The notes below the pieces were generated by a model. The model did not search any database. It was not told the origin of the DNA and saw only the letters and a program-made list of their open reading frames with translations. Made by a program: the position numbers and the translations under genes. From Myxococcales bacterium (GTDB taxonomy: Bacteria; Myxococcota_A; Bradymonadia; Bradymonadales; Bradymonadaceae), in the NCBI GenBank assembly GCA_007120035.1, contig SKON01000013.1:1-64000 (forward strand): a stretch of 64,000 bases of DNA. The letters run 5' to 3'. Each line of letters starts with the position of its first letter. Positions within the stretch are counted from its first letter, which is position 1. Below are positions 26,996-35,470 of this stretch, piece after piece.

Positions 26996-28113
26996 CGGCC
27001 TCCCTCCACCTGGTCCAGAGCACGCTCCAGCGCGCCCAAGCAGCGCTCCATGTGAACCGCCTCGGCCAGGGAGATCCGCAGATGTTCGGGCAACCCGTAC
27101 CCGGCCATCGGCCGCACGATCACCCCGAGCCGCAACATGGCGTCGTAGACCGGACGAGCCTCCACGGGGAGCTTCACGAGCAGGAAGTTCGTCTCGCTCG
27201 GCGTCCAGGAGACACCCCGGTCGGCGAGCCCGGCCAACCCCTCTTCCAGGGCCCTTCGGCCCTCTTCGTTCACCGTCACGGAACGCTCGATGAACTCACG
27301 GTCCGAGAGGGCCGCCGGCACACAGACCTGGGCCATCATATTGCTGTTGAAGGGCTCCCGAATCCGGTCCATGAACCCCACCATCTCCGCCGGGGCGATG
27401 CCGTACCCGGCTCGTACGCCCGCCAGGCCGTAGACCTTGCTGAAGGTCCGGGTCACGATCAGGCGCTCGTGCGCGTCTCGCATCTCGAGGGCGCTCTCAT
27501 AGGCTTCGGCCCGCACGTACTCGTGATAAGCTTCGTCCACCAAAGCCACCACGTCGTCGGGCAACCGCTCCAAGAACCGGCGCAGATCCGTCCCCGACAC
27601 GGAGGTCCCCGTAGGGTTGTTGGGGTTGGCGAGGAACACGATCTTCGTCCGCTCGTCGACGGCGTCGAGGAGGCCGTCCAGGTCGTTGACGAACCCCTCC
27701 TTCACCGGCACCTTTCGGACCTCCACGTCCTGAGCCTGGCTGACGATCCCGTAGGCCGCGAAGCTGTACTCCGGCATCAACGCGACGTCCGAACCGGACC
27801 GACAGAAGGTCCGCACCGCCATGGTGAGCACCTCGTTGGAGCCGTTCCCGGTGAGCACCTCCTCTCGGCTGACGCCGTGGGCCTCGGCGATAGCCTCCCG
27901 CATTCGGTACGAAGCCCCGTCGGGATAGAAATGATTGGACTTCAGCACGGCCCCCATGGCTTCCACGGCCCGTGGGCTCGGCCCCAGCGGGTTCTCATTG
28001 CTCGCCAACTTGATCGGATCATCGACCCCCAGCTCCCGCTGCAGCTCCTCCAGGGGCTTGCCCGGCACGTAGGGCTTCAGGGTCTGGATGTGCTCTCCCA
28101 CGAGTTTCTTCAT
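26992..28113 (-). CDS. hisC: Histidinol-phosphate aminotransferase
   Basis: A 373-residue fold-type I PLP aminotransferase. Landmarks are KLASNENPLGPSP near the N-terminus, FYPDGASYRMREAIA, NPNNPTGT, DEAYHEY, and the PLP-lysine in TRTFSKVYGLAGVRAGY, followed by the substrate-phosphate arginine. These are the hallmarks of HisC, which acts in histidine synthesis and may also serve aromatic amino acids. GAGG lies 8 bases upstream of the ATG at 28113. It starts 23 bases after miaA and overlaps cmk. Confidence 0.94.
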   Translation of the reverse strand: MKKLVGEHIQTLKPYVPGKPLEELQRELGVDDPIKLASNENPLGPSPRAVEAMGAVLKSNHFYPDGASYRMREAIAEAHGVSREEVLTGNGSNEVLTMAVRTFCRSGSDVALMPEYSFAAYGIVSQAQDVEVRKVPVKEGFVNDLDGLLDAVDERTKIVFLANPNNPTGTSVSGTDLRRFLERLPDDVVALVDEAYHEYVRAEAYESALEMRDAHERLIVTRTFSKVYGLAGVRAGYGIAPAEMVGFMDRIREPFNSNMMAQVCVPAALSDREFIERSVTVNEEGRRALEEGLAGLADRGVSWTPSETNFLLVKLPVEARPVYDAMLRLGVIVRPMAGYGLPEHLRISLAEAVHMERCLGALERALDQVEGGR

Positions 28114-28136
28114 CGCTCTACCTCTTACGGACGCCG

Positions 28137-29159
28137 TTAGCGCTGCACGTTATAGGGGTCTACCTCGGCCCATTCAAGGCGTGGCTTGCCTCCCCCCAGA
28201 AAGGCCTTCAGATCGTCGACCACCGCCGGCGGCACCGCGCCACCCCGCAGCACGGGCGCCATCACCCACCGGGCCCCGGGCTCTCCTCGGAACCAAGAGA
28301 TCTGCCGCTTGGCATATCGGCGGGTCCGCCGCTTGATCTCGTCGATGGCCTCGTCACGATCTCGGCCGTCTCCGAGGACCTCCACCATTTGTTTGTAGCC
28401 CAGACTCTGCATGGGCTTGACCTCCGGCCCGATCCCCCGCTCCAGGAGGCCCCGGACCTCGTCCTCCAGCCCGGACTCGACCATCACATCCACCCGCCGG
28501 TTGATCCGATCGTAGAGCTCCTCCCGAGGCCGGATCAGCACCAACTTCAACGCGTGGTACTCGGGACGGCGAAACCGATGCTGGCGCTGGTGCTCGCTCA
28601 GCGGCGTCCCGGTCTGCTCGGCCACCTCCAACCCCCGGATGATCCGGACCTGGTCGTTGGGGTGGAGCTTCTCAGCCAGCTCCGGGTCCACCTCTTGCAG
28701 TCGCCGGTGCAGCGCCGGCGCCCCTTCGGCCTCGATCACCGCCATCAACCGCCCCCGGATCTCCTCGTCCGGCTCGGGCCCTTCGAAGAACCCGTGCACC
28801 AGTAGCCGCAGGTAGAGCCCGGTCCCTCCCACGAGCAGCGCCGCCTTCCCCCGGCTGTGGATCTCCTGGATCGCCGCCCCGGCCAGTCGGCGGTAGTCGG
28901 CGACGGTGAACTCTTCGGTGGGCTCCACCACGTCGATCAGGTGATGGGGCACCCGGGCTCGCTCCTCGGCGCTCACCTTGGCGGTCCCCACGTCCAGGCC
29001 ACGGTACACCTGCAGGCTATCGGCCCCCACGATCTCGGCGTTCAGCGACTCCGCCAGGGCCAGGGAGAGCGCCGTCTTCCCGACCCCCGTCGGCCCCGCC
29101 AGGATGATCACCCGGGGCAGCCCCTCCAGATCTTCTTCGGTGTGGTCGAACTCCATCAT
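28137..29159 (-). CDS. miaA: tRNA dimethylallyltransferase
   Basis: MiaA adds a dimethylallyl group to N6 of A37 in tRNAs reading U-starting codons. The 340-residue protein has P-loop AGPTGVGKT, the DSLQVYRGLDVGTAK segment that includes the catalytic Asp, LLVGGTGLYLR and QSLGYKQMVEVL, with the zinc-free C-terminal RRYAKRQISWFR motif. Length is slightly above the bacterial norm because of an N-terminal acidic leader and a C-terminal extension. The ATG at 29159 overlaps the mutL TGA; mutL followed by miaA is a widely conserved pair. Confidence 0.96.
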   Translation of the reverse strand: MMEFDHTEEDLEGLPRVIILAGPTGVGKTALSLALAESLNAEIVGADSLQVYRGLDVGTAKVSAEERARVPHHLIDVVEPTEEFTVADYRRLAGAAIQEIHSRGKAALLVGGTGLYLRLLVHGFFEGPEPDEEIRGRLMAVIEAEGAPALHRRLQEVDPELAEKLHPNDQVRIIRGLEVAEQTGTPLSEHQRQHRFRRPEYHALKLVLIRPREELYDRINRRVDVMVESGLEDEVRGLLERGIGPEVKPMQSLGYKQMVEVLGDGRDRDEAIDEIKRRTRRYAKRQISWFRGEPGARWVMAPVLRGGAVPPAVVDDLKAFLGGGKPRLEWAEVDPYNVQR

Positions 29160-31084
29160 CGCCTGTCGAAGGCCTTCTCCAATTCGAAGAGCGAGATCCG
29201 ATAGTACACGGGTCGCCCGTGAGGACAGTTCCCCCGAAAGTCGATCTGATCCATGTCCACCAGCAGGGCTTCACACTCCGCCGTGGTCAGCTCCGTGGGT
29301 CCCCGGACGACGGAGTGGCAGGCCATCCGGCTCAGCACGGAGTCCACGGCCTCCTCCACTCTAGCCGTGTTTCCCACCTCCGAGAGATCGTCCAGGGCGT
29401 CCCGGATCAGGCGCTCCTGATCGGCCCCCTGCAGGGCCGCCGGGATCTCCTTCAGCACGTAGGTCTGCTCTCCGAAGTGGTCGATCTCGAACCCGGCGTC
29501 GAGGAAGAACTCCCGATGCTCGGCCATCACGACGGCCCGCATCGCGTCGAGCTCCAACCGCACCGGGAAGAGAAGCGGCTGCCGCTGGCCGTGATCCCGC
29601 TGGAAGTTCTCCTTCAACACCTCGAAGGCCAGCCGCTCATGGGCGGCGTGCTGATCGATCACCACCAAGCCCGATGCGTCCTCACAGAGGATATAGGCCC
29701 GTCGAAACTGCCCGATCACCTTCAGCGTCGAGAAGTATGCCCCCTCCTCGTCGTCGGGGGGCATCACCCCGGCCTCGCCAAGGTCCACCCGCGGCGGCTC
29801 CCGCAACGGGGTCAACCCCGTGGCCTTGAACCCCCTCTGGGCCTTCCACAGCTCCGGGCGCCCGGCCTGCTGCTCCGATAGCCGGCGCCCGCCGCCGTTC
29901 ATCGGCTTCACGGCCAACGCCCCGGGCCGAATCATCGACGGCGCCTCCTCGTCGGAGGCCTCCTCCCCGTCTCCATAGACCCTCCGAGGCCCCAGCTGAT
30001 AGGTCTTCGTGTTCCCCTCGGTCAGCCAGGGCGCCTCGGCCAGCGCGTCCGCCACGGCGTGGTACACGGCCCGAAAGATCGGCTGGGTGTCCTCGAACCG
30101 CACCTCCGTCTTCGCCGGGTGGACGTTGATGTCCACCAACCCGTGGGGCACATCCAGAAAGAGCACCACGCTGGGATACCGCCCCTTCTGCAGCATCCGG
30201 TCATAGGCCCGCTTGATCGCCGCCCGGATCGTCCGATCCTGGACGAACCGCCCGTTCACGAAGGTGTACATATTGCGAGCTGTCCGCTGGGAGTGCCCGG
30301 GCTTGGAAAAGTAGCCCCGGGCCACCACCCCGTGGATCGCCGGATAATCAAAGGTGGGATAGAGGTCGTCGTAGACCTCCCGCCCCAGCACGGCCAGGAT
30401 CCGGTCCTTCAGGCTCTCCGCTCGCGGAAGATCGAGGCGCACCGTCCCGTCTCGCTTCAGCCGAAACCGCACATCGGGCCGGCTCAAGCTCATCCGCACG
30501 AGCATCTCCGTGATGTGTCGGCTCTCCGTGTTGGGGGTCTTCAAGAACTTCAGCCGCGCCGGCGTGTTGAAGAAGAGCTCCTCCACCACCACGGTGGTCC
30601 CCGGGGCCTTCCCCACCTCTTCGATCTCGGAGATCACGCCCCCTTCCACGAAGATCCGGGTCCCCGCCACGGCGCCGGCCGGCTTGGTCTGGACCTCCAT
30701 CCGCGACACGGAACCGATGGACGGCAAGGCTTCGCCCCGAAACCCCAACGTCCCGATCGCGAAGAGGTCCTCCACGGTGGTGATCTTGCTCGTGGCGTGG
30801 CGCTCCAGGGCCCGCAGGGCGTCCTCCCGCTCCATCCCACACCCGTCGTCCTCGACGCGGATCAGGTGTCTGCCCCCCTCTTCGATGGTCACCGTCAGGC
30901 TCCGAGCTCCTGCGTCCAGGCTGTTCTCCACGAGCTCTTTGACCACCGAGGCCGGACGCTCCACCACCTCCCCGGCGGCGATCTGGTTGGCCAGCTCCGG
31001 GGGAAGGACGGACACACGACGGGTCTCGGTGGCCACCGCGTCGGCGGCCCGATTTCTCCACGTCTTGTCCTGGATCTCTTCCAT
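29156..31084 (-). CDS. mutL: DNA mismatch repair protein MutL
   Basis: A 642-residue GHKL ATPase with motifs ELVENSLDAGA, RVEDDGCGM and GTLGFRGEALPSI. The C-terminal half holds the endonuclease motif DQHA-x2-E-x4-E (DQHAAHERLAFE) plus ACHSVVR and NCPHGRP, so this MutL should nick DNA itself, as expected in bacteria lacking MutH. A proline/glutamate-rich linker separates the halves (about residues 345-440). ATG 31084 was chosen with AGGAG about 10 bases upstream; GTG 31093 is possible. It is the first gene of the operon with miaA, hisC and cmk. Confidence 0.97.
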   Translation of the reverse strand: MEEIQDKTWRNRAADAVATETRRVSVLPPELANQIAAGEVVERPASVVKELVENSLDAGARSLTVTIEEGGRHLIRVEDDGCGMEREDALRALERHATSKITTVEDLFAIGTLGFRGEALPSIGSVSRMEVQTKPAGAVAGTRIFVEGGVISEIEEVGKAPGTTVVVEELFFNTPARLKFLKTPNTESRHITEMLVRMSLSRPDVRFRLKRDGTVRLDLPRAESLKDRILAVLGREVYDDLYPTFDYPAIHGVVARGYFSKPGHSQRTARNMYTFVNGRFVQDRTIRAAIKRAYDRMLQKGRYPSVVLFLDVPHGLVDINVHPAKTEVRFEDTQPIFRAVYHAVADALAEAPWLTEGNTKTYQLGPRRVYGDGEEASDEEAPSMIRPGALAVKPMNGGGRRLSEQQAGRPELWKAQRGFKATGLTPLREPPRVDLGEAGVMPPDDEEGAYFSTLKVIGQFRRAYILCEDASGLVVIDQHAAHERLAFEVLKENFQRDHGQRQPLLFPVRLELDAMRAVVMAEHREFFLDAGFEIDHFGEQTYVLKEIPAALQGADQERLIRDALDDLSEVGNTARVEEAVDSVLSRMACHSVVRGPTELTTAECEALLVDMDQIDFRGNCPHGRPVYYRISLFELEKAFDRR

Positions 31085-31215
31085 CACCGACACACTCCTA
31101 CCTCAGTCTTCGTCCCCTGAGTGATGGCACGAAACATCTGGGCTCGCAATCTCGGCTCAACTTCGCTACCACTTCCGCCCGTCGCAACTCGGCCCTGTTT
31201 TGGTAGTGCCCGATC

Positions 31216-32061
31216 ATGATCACACCTCTGAAGAAGCTCTACGACTTCGTCGGCGACGCCCTGCGTACCCACGACGAAGAGGCCCGCCACGCCCAGCTCT
31301 CTCGGCCCCCCGGGGTGTTGGACAGCCAGGTGATCTGGGTCATGGTCCTGGCCGCCGTGATCCTCACCCTCCTGGATTACTATGGTGGCTCCGGGGATTG
31401 GCGCACCCTCGAGCTCTTCGTCAAGCCCTTCACCGACGACTACGCCCGAGTGCTCGAGAATATCTTCGTCCACCCCGAATACGGCCGCCTGGCTCGGCTG
31501 GCCTACTGGAGCGGCACGACCTTCATCGGCTACTTCGTCCTCCCCGTCCTCTTGATCAAGCTCGTTCTCCGCCAACGCCTGCGGGACTACGGGATGCCCT
31601 GGCCGGGCTCCCGGGCGCCCTTCGGGATCTTCCTGGTGCTCTACCTGATCATGGCCCCCTTCGTGGTGGGCGTGGCCTTCACCGACAGCTTTCAGTCCAC
31701 CTACCCCTTCTATCAGCAGGCCGACCGAAGCCTCCTGGAGTTCTTCGTCTGGCAGTGCATCTACGCGGCCCAATTCTTCGCCCTGGAGTTCTTTTATCGG
31801 GGGTTCTTGATCCATGGCCTTCGCCACCGGTTCGGCGTCTACTCGATCCTGATCTCCATGATCCCCTACTGCATGATTCACTTCGGCAAGCCCTTGCCCG
31901 AGACCCTGGGATCGATCATCGCCGGCATCGCCCTGGGGGCGATCACCTATCACTACCGGTCGATCTGGCCCGCCGTCGCCATCCACATCGCCATCGCCTT
32001 CTCCATGGACGTGTTCTCCCTGAGCGCCCAGGGACGGCTCTTCGCCCTCTGGCCCTTCTAG
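31216..32061 (+). CDS. CPBP-family (type II CAAX-like) intramembrane protease
   Basis: A 281-residue polytopic membrane protein with about seven hydrophobic segments. The conserved core reads LEFFYRGFLIHGLRHRFG, a version of the EExxxR motif with the first Glu and the Arg kept and the second Glu replaced by Phe. It is followed by YCMIHFGKPLPETLGSIIAG, holding the second-motif His and Glu, and by a late HIAIAF histidine. CPBP proteases cleave membrane proteins near C-termini. In Myxococcota some members (myxosortases) process MYXO-CTERM proteins; two such tails are encoded in this window, but the link is only a possibility. It is divergent from mutL and convergent with lexA. Confidence 0.85.
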   Translation: MITPLKKLYDFVGDALRTHDEEARHAQLSRPPGVLDSQVIWVMVLAAVILTLLDYYGGSGDWRTLELFVKPFTDDYARVLENIFVHPEYGRLARLAYWSGTTFIGYFVLPVLLIKLVLRQRLRDYGMPWPGSRAPFGIFLVLYLIMAPFVVGVAFTDSFQSTYPFYQQADRSLLEFFVWQCIYAAQFFALEFFYRGFLIHGLRHRFGVYSILISMIPYCMIHFGKPLPETLGSIIAGIALGAITYHYRSIWPAVAIHIAIAFSMDVFSLSAQGRLFALWPF

Positions 32062-32080
32062 ACGTCTTCCAGCCGTCTCG

Positions 32081-32767
32081 TTAGATCCGCCGGAACACCC
32101 CCACGACGACCCCCAGGATCTGGGTCTGCCGGGCCTCATCGGCCCCCACGAAGATGGGCTCCATCGACGAGTTGGCCGGCTGCAACCGCACCTGCCCCCC
32201 CTCACGGAAGAGCCGCTTCACCGTGGCTTCTCCGTCCACCATCACCGCCACGATCTCCCCGTCCCGGGCGTCGTCCTGCTTCCTCACGAAGATCGTATCC
32301 CCGTCGAGGATCCCGTCCTCGATCATGGACTCCCCGGTCACGGTCAACGCGAAGACCTGCCCCCGCTGCCGCCCCAACAGGCCCTCTCCCAGCGCCAGAA
32401 ACGCGTCGGTCTCCTCGATGGCCTCCACGGGCGACCCCGCCGCGATCCGCCCCACCAGCGGCACCTGATGGATCTCCACATCGTAGTCGGGCCCATCCTC
32501 AGCCCCGCCTCCGGCCCCCGGATCGTAGGCCCTCCCGTCGGGCCAGAAGAGGGGCCGCATGGTCCGCGACTTGGCGTCCTCCCGCGACAGATATCCCTTC
32601 TTCTCCAGGGCTTTCAGGTGGTCATTGACCCCGTTGGTGGATCGAATCCCCAGAGCGTCGCCGAGCTCTCGGATCGTCGGCGGATACCCCACCTCCTCGA
32701 TATGCTGCGCGATCATCTCCAACACCGTGGCCTGTCGCTTCGTCAGAGACTGCGTGGGCTTCTCCAT
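32081..32767 (-). CDS. lexA: LexA repressor of the SOS response
   Basis: A 228-residue repressor-protease. The N-terminal winged helix contains YPPTIRELGDALGI and NGVNDHLKALEKKGYL. A linker of about 30 residues leads to the self-cleavage site Ala110-Gly111 (GRIAAGSP), and the catalytic dyad is Ser147 in TGESM and Lys184 in ATVKRLF. RecA-stimulated cleavage would release SOS genes. The start at 32767 is fixed by AGAGGAG upstream and the family-typical N-terminus; the frame extends 26 codons upstream into the promoter. A LexA-like operator lies inside its own promoter, so it is autoregulated. Confidence 0.96.
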   Translation of the reverse strand: MEKPTQSLTKRQATVLEMIAQHIEEVGYPPTIRELGDALGIRSTNGVNDHLKALEKKGYLSREDAKSRTMRPLFWPDGRAYDPGAGGGAEDGPDYDVEIHQVPLVGRIAAGSPVEAIEETDAFLALGEGLLGRQRGQVFALTVTGESMIEDGILDGDTIFVRKQDDARDGEIVAVMVDGEATVKRLFREGGQVRLQPANSSMEPIFVGADEARQTQILGVVVGVFRRI

Positions 32768-32816
32768 CGCCTCAACTCCTCTTGGGAACTCTCGACACTG
32801 AACAAAGATCCCCCGG

Positions 32817-32845
32817 AATGTACTGAACAGGTGTGCTGCCGTCAA
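32817..32845 (-). promoter_or_regulatory. lexA promoter
   Basis: On the minus strand TTGACG (32840-32845), 17 bases, TACATT (32817-32822). Transcription would start near 32810, giving a leader of about 43 bases. The spacer is occupied by the LexA box. Confidence 0.72.
32822..32838 (-). promoter_or_regulatory. LexA operator (SOS box), Myxococcus type
   Basis: Minus-strand CAGCACACCTGTTCAGT matches 15 of 17 positions of the published M. xanthus consensus CTRHAMRYBYGTTCAGS. It sits between the -35 and -10 of lexA. A second GTTCAGT half-site lies about 24 bases downstream (revcomp at 32797-32803), without a matching left half. Confidence 0.72.
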
Positions 32846-32898
32846 GTATGTTGGCCGGGATGGGTGTGATCGGTTTCCGTCGATGGGTTGTCTCCATT

Positions 32899-32978
32899 CC
32901 GCAGCGGGCCTTGGCCCGCGAGGACCTTCGGGCCGCTGGTTCAGGCCCGACTCGCTTTAGCCTCGCGGCCTGGCCCGA
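32899..32978. repeat. REP-like dispersed repeat, copy 2
   Basis: It shares with 21666-21740 the block GCAGCGGGCCTTGGCCCGCG followed by AGGACC and TCGGGC, then GCCCGACTCGC, AGCCTCG and GGCCTGGCCCGA. An insertion of a few bases follows the first half. The palindromic core is identical in both copies. Confidence 0.75.
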
Positions 32979-33117
32979 TGCCGTGGCGACCAATCAACGC
33001 GGATCACGGTCTACCTACGGTTGGGATCACCGAAGCAATGTGGCAGAGTACCGAGGGTGGTCCCCTTAACGATGCTATGAACTACGACGCTAGATCTCCC
33101 CAACTCCAGGAGTACCC

Positions 33118-34412
33118 ATGTGTGCTGAGACGGCAGACCTCTTCTCGGAGCTTACCGAACGAAAGCGAAAAAACATGGGCCCTCGCCTCCAAAAGATCGA
33201 CGATCCCAACGGTCATGACCACGAGCGGGCGCTGGAGAAAGCTGTCTCCTGGGACAAGACGGGGGCTCTTCTCTGGCACTGGCCCGGCTCTTCGGAGCCG
33301 ACGAGGAGTGGGACCAGGCGCTGATCGACGCCGCATTGAAGGGCGAGTGGATCAACTCGCCACAGATCGCCGACGCGATTCGGCGCGTGCCCACCGACCA
33401 ACTACCCACCCTCTTGCTCGGTGGCGAGAAGAGCGGTCTCATGAGGACGGATACGCAGGAAACGGCCGTCTTGAAGGCCCTGGAAGAGCGTGAAGACGAC
33501 GATCCAGAGGTGCTGCTCGCTTCCGCTCTGGAAATGATGGACGCCGCGGAGTGGCCCCCGGAGGACCTCTGTGAGCTCCTGGGTCTCTACGCGGCTGCTC
33601 GCTTCGGAGAGCTGAACCGGGCCGTCCCCGAAGAGCTGGATCGCCTGCTCACAGGGCGGTTCGTGTCCAATCGATTCCCGCGGATCGCGCTGGCCATCGA
33701 GGGCTTCCGCGCGCTGCCGGCCGCCCGTGCTCACGCCATCGCGCGACGGGGGCTCGAGGCTCGGGGTCTCAGAGGTCCCGACTTGATCCCCCTGGCGGCC
33801 CACTTCGATAGCGATCTCTTCGACGCCATGCTGGCCAAGGACGACCAGCTACCGCTCCTCGACCCGGCCTGCGTCGGAGCCTTCGGGGCCCGTAAACTCG
33901 GGCTACTGCTGGATCTCTACGAAGAGGCCGACGAGTATCGGCGGCGCGATCTGTCCAAGGGGATCCTTGTTGCCATGGCCCTGATGGCGGAGGAGCCGCC
34001 GGAGGAGCTGGATCGGTTCATCGACTTCGGAGGGAGTGGAACCCTTTATGCAGACGACGCCGAGCTACAGAGACGCGCCTTTGAGCGCCTGCCAAAAGAG
34101 CGACGGAACAGGCTCGTGACCGGGGCCCTCGAAGAGCAGGTGCGGCCCCTGCAGGTCTTGAAGGTCGTCGCCTCGCCGGAGTCACCGGCGCTGGTCGAGT
34201 CTGTGCTCGTAGAGATCTTTCAGGACTGGAGAAGAGTGTCCCTGAAAGATCTCCGGAAACAACTCGATCCCCTGGGAGCCGAGGGGATCGAGATCCTGGA
34301 GAGAATCTTGCCGGGGGCGCAGAACCGGGAACAGCTCTTTCAGTTCAACGGCCTGAACTCGGTCTACGACGGAGAGATCCTGGAGAGGCTTCGCTCCGCC
34401 GCCGGTTCGTAG
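33118..34412 (+). CDS. Unknown helical protein, reading frame broken near 33261
   Basis: Two overlapping frames appear to be parts of one gene. The first starts at ATG 33118 behind AGGAG (33108-33112) and runs to a stop at 33324. The second is open from 33219 to 34412 but has no ATG near its beginning (first usable codon TTG 33336). Adding one G to the five-G run at 33261-33265 would join them into a protein of about 431 residues, reading AVSWDKTGGSSLALARLFG across the junction. The rest is Leu/Glu/Asp-rich and probably all helical, with VPTDQLPTLLLGG and PEELDRLLTGRF segments reminiscent of HEAT-like repeats. No signal peptide. I do not recognise a family. The frameshift may be a mutation, a slippage switch or an assembly error. 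Confidence 0.6.
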
Positions 34413-34429
34413 CGTGGTACCGCGGCGGT

Positions 34430-34459
34430 TTGACACTCTTTCAAGCCCCGTGCTAGTCA
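34430..34459 (+). promoter_or_regulatory. Promoter of the nuo operon
   Basis: A perfect -35 TTGACA (34430-34435), an 18-base spacer and TAGTCA (34454-34459). It lies in the 128-base gap before nuoA, leaving a leader of about 75 bases. The -10 is weaker than the -35. Confidence 0.6.
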
Positions 34460-34540
34460 AAAGCCCAGCTTCGGGCGCCCTCGCTCACGCGCTCGCCTCC
34501 GGGTCCCGTACCACGCCCGCTAACCAGTTGAGATCCTACG

Positions 34541-34918
34541 ATGGTTATTGCTGATTATCTGCCGCTTCTCGTCCTCACCGCGATGGCTCTCGGGGTCGTC
34601 ACGGTGATCATCTGCCTGGCGCAGTTCTTCGGCCCCAAGAACCCTACGCCCGAAAAGATGATGCCCTACGAATCGGGCTCCGATCCCATCGGTGAGCCTC
34701 AAGCCACCCGGTTCAGCGTCAAGTTCTACATGGTGGCCATCAGCTTCATCCTCTTCGACCTGGAGACCATCTTCGTGATCCCCTGGGCCATGAGTTGGCA
34801 GGACAGCGCCGCTCTCGGTCACGGGCTTTACTCTTTCGCAGTCATGGCTATCTTCCTGTCGATCCTCACCGTGGGGTTGGTCTACGAATGGAGCCAAGGA
34901 GGTCTCGAATGGGACTAG
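34541..34918 (+). CDS. nuoA: NADH-quinone oxidoreductase subunit A
   Basis: A 125-residue membrane subunit of complex I with three transmembrane helices. The loop between helices 1 and 2 has the conserved PYESGSDPIGEP, and helix 2 is preceded by RFSVKFYMVAISFILFDLE, including the conserved acidic FDLE. It lies at the junction of the membrane arm and the quinone site. It is the first gene of a seven-gene nuo operon; its end overlaps the nuoB start by 10 bases. Confidence 0.96.
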   Translation: MVIADYLPLLVLTAMALGVVTVIICLAQFFGPKNPTPEKMMPYESGSDPIGEPQATRFSVKFYMVAISFILFDLETIFVIPWAMSWQDSAALGHGLYSFAVMAIFLSILTVGLVYEWSQGGLEWD

Positions 34919-35466
34919 AACATCAACTACCGGAAGTACTTACAACTCGACTGGAGAGCGCCGTGGGCTGGGCCCGCAAGCACTCCCTCTTTCAGTACCC
35001 CTTCGCCACCGCCTGCTGTGGGATGGAGTACATGGCGACCGCCTCGTCGCGGTATGATATCGCCCGGTTCGGGGCAGAGATCCCTCGGTTCTCCCCCCGA
35101 CAGGCCGACCTTTTGTGGGTCGTGGGGACCGTGAACCACAAGCTCGCCCCCTTTCTGCGGCGAATCTACGAGCAGATGGCGGAGCCCAAGTGGGTCATGG
35201 CCTTCGGGGTCTGTGCCTCTACCGGCGGGTTCTACGACAACTACGCGACCGTCCAGGGGATCGACAAGATCATCCCCGTGGACTGCTACATCCCGGGGTG
35301 CCCTCCCCGGCCGGAGCAGGTCATCGACGGGCTTTTGGCCCTGCAGTCCAAGATCCAGGCCGAGCCCTGGATGAAGTACGCCTACGAAGAGAAGGCCAAA
35401 CGCCGCGCCGAGATGGAGCGATCCGGCAACCCCCTCTTCACCCCTATCGACGGCCAGGAGACCTAA
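34909..35466 (+). CDS. nuoB: NADH-quinone oxidoreductase subunit B
   Basis: A 185-residue peripheral subunit that carries iron-sulfur cluster N2, the last electron carrier before quinone. The four cluster ligands are visible: adjacent Cys36-Cys37 in FATACCGMEY, Cys102 in GVCAS and Cys131 in PGCPPRPEQ. The ATG at 34909 has a strong AAGGAGG just upstream, inside the end of nuoA, so translation is coupled. Confidence 0.97.
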   Translation: MGLEHQLPEVLTTRLESAVGWARKHSLFQYPFATACCGMEYMATASSRYDIARFGAEIPRFSPRQADLLWVVGTVNHKLAPFLRRIYEQMAEPKWVMAFGVCASTGGFYDNYATVQGIDKIIPVDCYIPGCPPRPEQVIDGLLALQSKIQAEPWMKYAYEEKAKRRAEMERSGNPLFTPIDGQET

Positions 35467-35470
35467 GACG

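Larger units (their letters stand above)
32768..33117. other. Intergenic region between lexA and the frameshifted gene
   Basis: About 350 bases without a gene. It contains the lexA leader, promoter and operator, then the second REP-like repeat (32899-32978), then about 130 bases in which I see nothing beyond the ribosome-binding site AGGAG at 33108-33112. Confidence 0.65.

Noticed and set aside
32833-33069. Short open frames between lexA and 33118
   Set aside because: They run through the lexA operator and the REP-like repeat, and none has a start site or homologous motif.
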